Under the pieces are notes generated by a model. That model was given only the letters and a program-made list of their open reading frames with translations, was not told the DNA's origin and made no database searches. The position numbers and the translations under genes are program-made. Below, in pieces: positions 59,493 through 64,000 of a DNA stretch of 64,000 nt. How positions within the stretch are numbered: position 1 is the stretch's first letter; the number at the start of each line of letters is the position of its first letter. Source of the stretch: JAFDVL01 sp964631865 (lineage in GTDB: Bacteria; Acidobacteriota; Blastocatellia; RBC074); the NCBI GenBank assembly GCA_964631865.1, contig CAZWAK010000002.1, positions 62,001-126,000 of the forward strand, written 5' to 3'.

Positions 59493-60461
59493 TTATTTCC
59501 ACTTACCAGTGTAGCGGAAGCCGAGTTGCTCGGCTTGAACTTTAATCTTCGCATTGGTCAGCGCCTGCTCCAAATAGGCGTCAATGACCGATTGATTCTT
59601 GCTGCGCAGCAAGTCTTCTTCTACTTGTTTCCGAATTTTGTCAAAAGGTTGCGGCTCCTGTTTCTTGACCATCTGAAAAATGTGATAGCCAAAACTGGAT
59701 TTGACGACGGTGCTGATGCCGCCATCTTTGAGCGGCATCGCCGCATTTTCCAACACTTCGGGCAACTCCTTGGGGCGATAGCAATGCAAATTTCCTTTCG
59801 ACGGCGCGTTGGAATGTTCTTTGGCCAAAATGGCAAAGTCGGCGGGTTTGTCTAAGGCTTGCTTGCGTAGCTGTTCGGCTTTCTCCGCCTCGTCCACTTT
59901 GATTTCGCGGACGCAGAAGCTCGGTTCCTGCGGATAGCGTTTGGGATTGTTTTTGTAATGTTGCTCGACCTCTTCAGGCGTGAAGGCCACGTCCTTGAGA
60001 ACTTCGGCTTTGTAAAATTTCCAAATAATCAAATTGTTTTCGATCTCTGCCGCGCGCTCTTTGCCAACCAGCGCGGGCTGATTTTGCTTGCTGCCTTCGA
60101 CGTTGGTTTGTTGGTGCTGGTCGGTTTCTTCGCGGCGCACTTCTTCTTCCGTCACCGCGATTCCTTTGGCCGTAGCCGTCTGCACGATCAATTGTTGCCG
60201 CACGAATTCGTCGAACAAGCTGCTTTGCAATTGATTGTTGTCTTCCGTGCTTTGTTGCTGCAACAAATCCGACAGACGCGATTTCAAAAAGCGGTCGAAC
60301 GCGGCTTTGTATTTGGGCTGTCCGTTGATCTCAACGATGACAGGGGTTTTTTCATCCGCCGCCAGCAACGCATCGTTGTGGCCGTTGCTGGCTTTGGATT
60401 GACAGCCAAACAGGCAACCAACCACCATCAACAATGCAAGCGCAAAAAACTTTTGTGGCAT
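59493..60461 (-). CDS. PpiC-type peptidyl-prolyl isomerase lipoprotein
   Basis: From the ATG at 60461 the protein is 322 aa. It has a lipoprotein signal with lipobox LFGC (Cys near residue 19), a SurA-like N-terminal helix set (SSLFDEFVRQQLIVQTA) and a parvulin domain (CVREIKVDEAEKAEQL, FAILAKEHSNAPSKGNLHCYR, SSFGYHIFQMV). It folds periplasmic or outer-membrane proteins. It is a substrate for the lgt/lspA pair. The open frame upstream of 60461 lacks a signal and is not used. Confidence 0.87.
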   Translation of the reverse strand: MPQKFFALALLMVVGCLFGCQSKASNGHNDALLAADEKTPVIVEINGQPKYKAAFDRFLKSRLSDLLQQQSTEDNNQLQSSLFDEFVRQQLIVQTATAKGIAVTEEEVRREETDQHQQTNVEGSKQNQPALVGKERAAEIENNLIIWKFYKAEVLKDVAFTPEEVEQHYKNNPKRYPQEPSFCVREIKVDEAEKAEQLRKQALDKPADFAILAKEHSNAPSKGNLHCYRPKELPEVLENAAMPLKDGGISTVVKSSFGYHIFQMVKKQEPQPFDKIRKQVEEDLLRSKNQSVIDAYLEQALTNAKIKVQAEQLGFRYTGKWK

Positions 60462-60616
60462 AAATGCAAACAAAGACGAAGGGGAAATAAGCAGCAATCG
60501 TCGTTCAGATATTTGTTCTGGCGGACAACCGTTCTGGCAAAGCGGATTGTACGATGTTCGGCGCAATGCTCGCAAGGCGCGCGCGGGAATCTTTGGGTTG
60601 CAAAGACAGGTGGCAA

Positions 60617-61429
60617 CTAGCTGGCTTGTCGCTCACGACGCGGCTGATCGAGCGGCAATGTCGGCTCTTCCGTTACACTGTAGCCCGTGCTGAAATCCGG
60701 GTTGATTTCATTCGTAGTGCGCTGCGGAGGCGCAGTGAAGGCCGGCGCTGACTGAAAAGCGTTCGGCAGGGCTTCAGCTTGTGCTTCACTCGCCGCTTCA
60801 GCCGCTTTCAATTCCGCTTCTGAAGGGGCAAAAAACATTCCGTTGATGAGATGGCCAATACCGGTTGCGACCGGAATCAAACAGAACACCCAGAGCATTT
60901 GAATCACCGGCACTAAACCCGTGAGGTCTGGATTGCGTTGCAAAACAATTCGTTCCAGATTTTCCAGCAGACCGGATTGAGCAGCAGTGTGCAGCAACCA
61001 ATAATATACGCCTGCCGAAGCGCTGCCCGTGAAAATGGAAAGAATGCCTTTTTGCAAATGATAGCGCCGCGACTCGCGTGAACGTTTGGGTTTGGCCGGA
61101 GGTTTCGGGGTGGAGGTGGAGAAAAGTGCGGTCGTCACGTCATTGGCAGCAGTCGAAGCAGAGTGGGCGACGTCGGAAACCCAGTTGGAGTCTCGTTCGT
61201 GATGCCGTTTGCGATGCTCGTGCTGTTTCTTTTTGAATTCCTGCTGCACCTGCTCAAAGCCGCTGCGCAAACTTTTCCCCAGGTCTACCAAATCGGATTT
61301 GACGCGCTCGAAATCCGCCGGGCTGCGACGACCTTCCATTGCGTCCACGATCACGCCGAGATTAGTTCCACATTGACGACAATAGCGTTGGCCTTGATTG
61401 GCCGGGCTGGCACATTTTGGGCAATACAT
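60617..61429 (-). CDS. Zinc-ribbon membrane protein of unknown function
   Basis: The protein (270 aa from the ATG at 61429, with GGAGG 8 nt upstream) opens with YCPKCASPANQGQRYCRQCG, a two-Cys-pair zinc ribbon. A His/Lys-rich charged helix (KKKQHEHRKRHHERD, about 60-80) and a Pro/Lys patch follow. Two membrane helices (about 130-155, 175-200) and an acidic/Ala tail end it. Proteins of this layout are widespread in Acidobacteriota, with unknown role. The upstream TTG at 61444 overlaps the Shine-Dalgarno and is not used. Confidence 0.76.
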   Translation of the reverse strand: MYCPKCASPANQGQRYCRQCGTNLGVIVDAMEGRRSPADFERVKSDLVDLGKSLRSGFEQVQQEFKKKQHEHRKRHHERDSNWVSDVAHSASTAANDVTTALFSTSTPKPPAKPKRSRESRRYHLQKGILSIFTGSASAGVYYWLLHTAAQSGLLENLERIVLQRNPDLTGLVPVIQMLWVFCLIPVATGIGHLINGMFFAPSEAELKAAEAASEAQAEALPNAFQSAPAFTAPPQRTTNEINPDFSTGYSVTEEPTLPLDQPRRERQAS

Positions 61430-61711
61430 AAACCGAACCTCCAAGCTGCGCTTTACGAAGTGACGCGAAACAAAGTTCGCTTTGGCGGGATGCGCCTCTT
61501 GATTACAGAGTCATTTCATTAAGATTTCTTCCAGAACAAGAAACTGTACTTCGTCCGGCGCAGTTTAGCATAGCTTTTGCGATTTGCTTTTGCGTATGCT
61601 GATAGTGTTGGTGGCAAAGCATTAGTAAGGGCGAATTTGAATCACTCAGAGTGCGATTGGGAGAATGAGGCAATCACGGTCTGAATGAAATAGCTAAGCC
61701 AAGAGGGGATT

Positions 61712-63217
61712 ATGTCCGAAGCCAAGTTTGTTTGTGAGTGTAATAAAAAGTTTCACTCTGCCTGTAAAGGATTAGGGTTTTATCAAGAGGTAGACGGAAA
61801 GAAATACTGTGTGCTGCATTGCCCTACTCTACATAAGAAGGAAGAGTTTGATTTTGTGCTCGAACGGAAACTGAACGCATTTGATTTTGATTTCCAAGGG
61901 GTTTATTTCCCTTCGGATGTTAATTTTAAGTCCTTTCCTTTTATTTCAGATGCAATTTTCGCAGGGGCGAGGTTCGTAGGTGATGCAGATTTTTCTGACG
62001 CGACTTTCACTCAAGGCGCGTACTTTTCTTCAGCGACCTTTACAGGTCAAGCGGACTTTCGCGCTACAAATTTCAACGGCAAGACATATTTTCACGCTAC
62101 GAACTTTCAGGGTGAGATGAACGAATTCTACAAGGCAACTTTTAGCGACGTGGCATTTTTCGATCAAGTAAACTTCAGCGGCGAAGTATTCTTTCACGCC
62201 TCAATATTTCAGGACGATGCCTACTTTGATCAAGCAAGATTTAATAAAAAAGCAGGTTTCTCGGAGGTGTCTTTCAACAAAAGAGCCAACTATTCTTTGG
62301 CGATATTTAGCGAAAGTGCAAACTTCACTTATGCCAAGTTCTATGGGGAAACACACTTTACCGATGCCCAATTCGGCAGTGAGGCAAATTTCTCTTTAGC
62401 AAGATTCTGTGGCCTGGTGGAGTTTCCTTGTGCGAAGTTCAATAGCACCGTGTATTTTAACCACGCGAGACTAGAAACCGAATTACGATTTGTCGGTTCG
62501 GCGCATAATATTATTTTCGCGGAGATGGCCTCACTCGATTTGCAAAGGGTTCAGTTCAGCAAACCAGAACAAATCTTATTTCACTCAGTCAAATTGCGAC
62601 CGCATTGGTTTATAAACGTGGACTCGCGCAAGTTTGAGTTCACGAATATTGATTGGGGAAAGACAACGGTCATTGACGATTTGAAGGCTCTGGAAAGCGT
62701 TGAGAATCGTCATCACCTGTTGTCAATTGCCTATCGACAGCTCGCAACTAACTATGAAGAGAATAACCGATATGATAAGGCGGCGGATTTTCGCTACGCT
62801 TCGATGAATGCGCTGCGACTAGAATACAAATGGAAGAAGGCGTCTTGGTGGCTGGATGGAGCGTATTGGTTAGTGAGTGGCTATAGCGAACGCATTCAGC
62901 GAGCATTTATGTGGTTGCTGGGGTTGCTATTGGTATTTTCGTTTTTGTATACGCAAGTTGGCTTCGAGAACAAGGCGGCTTCAGAGGTTACACCCATCGT
63001 ACAGGAAATGATGCCAACTTCGCCGCCACCAAAAGAATTGCCGCTGCCTGCCTTCCGCGATGGACTGACCTATGCGCTGAGTGCAGCATTATTCCAACGA
63101 CCTGAACCGAAGGCATATACATTCTGGGCGAAAACGTGTGTGTCTTTGGAAATGATTTTTGTGCCATTACAGGCGGCGTTGCTGGCATTGGCGATTCGAC
63201 GGCGATTTATGAGGTAA
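61712..63217 (+). CDS. Pentapeptide-repeat membrane protein with Cys/His N-terminal module
   Basis: The 501-aa protein has a Cys/His-rich start (CECNKKFHSACKGLGFYQ, YCVLHCP), then about 30 pentapeptide-type repeats (A(D/N/F)F pattern, residues about 55-260). A linker domain (about 290-390) and two membrane helices (MWLLGLLLVFSFLYTQV and SLEMIFVPLQAALLALAI) follow. The end resembles a degenerate ion-channel-like pore segment. The repeats form a right-handed beta-helix. AAGAGGGG lies 4 nt before the ATG. The gene is A+T-richer than most neighbours. Confidence 0.82.
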   Translation: MSEAKFVCECNKKFHSACKGLGFYQEVDGKKYCVLHCPTLHKKEEFDFVLERKLNAFDFDFQGVYFPSDVNFKSFPFISDAIFAGARFVGDADFSDATFTQGAYFSSATFTGQADFRATNFNGKTYFHATNFQGEMNEFYKATFSDVAFFDQVNFSGEVFFHASIFQDDAYFDQARFNKKAGFSEVSFNKRANYSLAIFSESANFTYAKFYGETHFTDAQFGSEANFSLARFCGLVEFPCAKFNSTVYFNHARLETELRFVGSAHNIIFAEMASLDLQRVQFSKPEQILFHSVKLRPHWFINVDSRKFEFTNIDWGKTTVIDDLKALESVENRHHLLSIAYRQLATNYEENNRYDKAADFRYASMNALRLEYKWKKASWWLDGAYWLVSGYSERIQRAFMWLLGLLLVFSFLYTQVGFENKAASEVTPIVQEMMPTSPPPKELPLPAFRDGLTYALSAALFQRPEPKAYTFWAKTCVSLEMIFVPLQAALLALAIRRRFMR

Positions 63218-63244
63218 CAGCATCGCAAGTTTTCAACCGCTCGC

Positions 63245-63652
63245 TTACGAATCATAAGCACTGAGGTAGAGCAAATTGTCGTAATCAACCACAGCCAGCT
63301 TGAGATTTCGCAACCAGCCACGACGACCGAGGATGTTGCGCGGCAGGTTCGGATATTTGGCAAAGTAAACAAGGCTTTGAAAAACCAGTTTGCCAGTCTG
63401 AATAACAACTTCGTGTCCAAAGGCGTCAACATTGCCGCCTAAACTGCTGAGCGTGATCGGCAGTCCCTGCTCAATTGGCACGCCAAGAAGCATCCCATCT
63501 TCGCGGCTGAAAAGACACACTTCGCCACCTGTATCCACTTTCGCCTGGACTCGCCGCGATTTTTCACCGTAGCTGAGAACCACTGGAATCGAGATGCCTG
63601 ACAAATCGTCCGCGTAATGAAACTCTTCCGTGAAGCTCAGTTGTGTTGCCAT
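63245..63652 (-). CDS. Retropepsin-like aspartyl protease domain protein
   Basis: From the ATG at 63652 the protein is 135 aa. It has a single aspartyl site in VQAKVDTGGEVCLFSRED (D-T-G), a second-half strand SLGGNVDAFGHEVV and the closing NILGRRGWLRNL, the pattern of clan AA proteases that act as dimers. An in-frame TTG at 63658 overlaps the stop of the DUF5678 gene. It is translated right after that gene, so the two form a pair. Confidence 0.8.
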   Translation of the reverse strand: MATQLSFTEEFHYADDLSGISIPVVLSYGEKSRRVQAKVDTGGEVCLFSREDGMLLGVPIEQGLPITLSSLGGNVDAFGHEVVIQTGKLVFQSLVYFAKYPNLPRNILGRRGWLRNLKLAVVDYDNLLYLSAYDS

Positions 63653-63654
63653 AC

Positions 63655-63990
63655 TCAAAACCCAGCATAAACTTTGTCCGGATCATCAATGTAAGTGAAT
63701 AACGGCAGATAAGCCCCGTCTGCCTCTGCCGCTGCTGCGACTTCCTCATGATTCGGGCTGGCAGCTATCAAACGGTCGCCATCCAGTGCCACCCATTGCC
63801 CAACATATTCGCGCTGATGCTCGACAAGCCAACGCATCTCGCGTGTGCTGTCTGGCATTGGTTTAGGTTGCAAACGTTTGTCGAGTTGTTTGGTTTTTGA
63901 TGGTGTTCCGTTTGTAGCTTCCGCTTGTGAATGCGGCTCTGCGCGCTGTGCCATCAATTGCTTGAGCTTCAATTGTTCGCTCAGCGACAT
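63655..63990 (-). CDS. DUF5678-domain protein
   Basis: The 111-aa protein has a charged N-terminus (residues 1-50, with Lys/Gln-rich runs). A DUF5678 domain follows: MRWLVEHQREYVGQWVALDGDRLIAAS, with the Y-x-G-x-W-V-A-L-D-G core. Function is unknown. It is the upstream partner of the retropepsin-like gene, with 2 bp between stop and ATG. The start lies only 10 bases from the window edge, so its promoter cannot be seen. Confidence 0.8.
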   Translation of the reverse strand: MSLSEQLKLKQLMAQRAEPHSQAEATNGTPSKTKQLDKRLQPKPMPDSTREMRWLVEHQREYVGQWVALDGDRLIAASPNHEEVAAAAEADGAYLPLFTYIDDPDKVYAGF

Positions 63991-64000
63991 CTGGTCAATC

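Overview
The window looks like the replication-origin side of a moderately GC-rich, Gram-negative chromosome. Gene content fits Acidobacteriota, possibly Blastocatellia: Hfq with a Pro/Gly tail, TonB and SurA-like proteins, a PEP-CTERM secreted protein, a membrane pyrophosphatase, M28 and retropepsin-like proteases, an HTH-TM RodZ-like protein, and UbiD. This placement is inferred from gene content; no rRNA is present to confirm it.

Region 1 (1-7.4 kb, minus strand) is the classic origin-flanking cluster rpmH-rnpA-yidD-yidC-jag-mnmE-mnmG-rsmG-parA. Two parS centromere sites lie between parA and rsmG, and one of them contains the rsmG stop codon. Region 2 (7.6-15.3 kb, plus strand) carries a RodZ-like protein, guaB, an M28 peptidase fusion and hppA. 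Region 3 (15.5-20.6 kb, minus) has hfq-tmk-holB, a split xdhC pair, a TonB-domain protein and a coiled-coil protein of unknown role. Region 4 (20.7-31.4 kb) holds lexA with a GNAT gene, a sugar-nucleotide epimerase, tRNA-Glu(CTC), a GMC oxidoreductase, a GT39-like membrane glycosyltransferase, an EamA transporter, metG, an A+T-rich HARE-HTH/Mrr/RAMA-like nuclease gene and an HD protein. Region 5 (31.5-45 kb, plus) runs ileS, a coiled-coil gene, lspA, lgt, a glycosyltransferase-methyltransferase fusion, a Wzt-like ABC ATPase, a CHRD/PEP-CTERM protein, a GT2 enzyme, pdxJ, a phosphodiesterase, a zinc-ribbon/PH protein and a membrane-anchored secreted protein.

Region 6 (45.2-48.6 kb) is dnaN-oriC-dnaA on the minus strand. 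The dnaA-dnaN gap carries at least eight DnaA boxes, a run of DnaA-trio-like triplets and an A+T-rich stretch, in the order known for the Bacillus subtilis unwinding module. dnaA-dnaN is about 38 kb from the rpmH-parA cluster. Region 7 (48.6-64 kb) has a secreted protein with a long leader, a retropepsin/PIN-toxin/antitoxin operon, a ubiD-GH16-8-oxoguanine glycosylase operon, a MocA-like nucleotidyltransferase, a YhaM-like exonuclease, two SurA/PpiC foldase genes, a pentapeptide-repeat membrane protein and a DUF5678/retropepsin-like pair.

A recurrent oddity is a set of intergenic inverted repeats whose arms are tandem 7-bp words. Elements at 15.4, 25.0, 36.1 and 58.2 kb are clear and one at 4.2 kb is weaker. 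Each uses a different 7-mer but the same architecture, and they sit against gene ends so that they supply stop codons or N-terminal codons. A related hairpin made of the widespread CGCAGAG word lies at 19.9 kb. No CRISPR array, insertion sequence, prophage or rRNA was seen.
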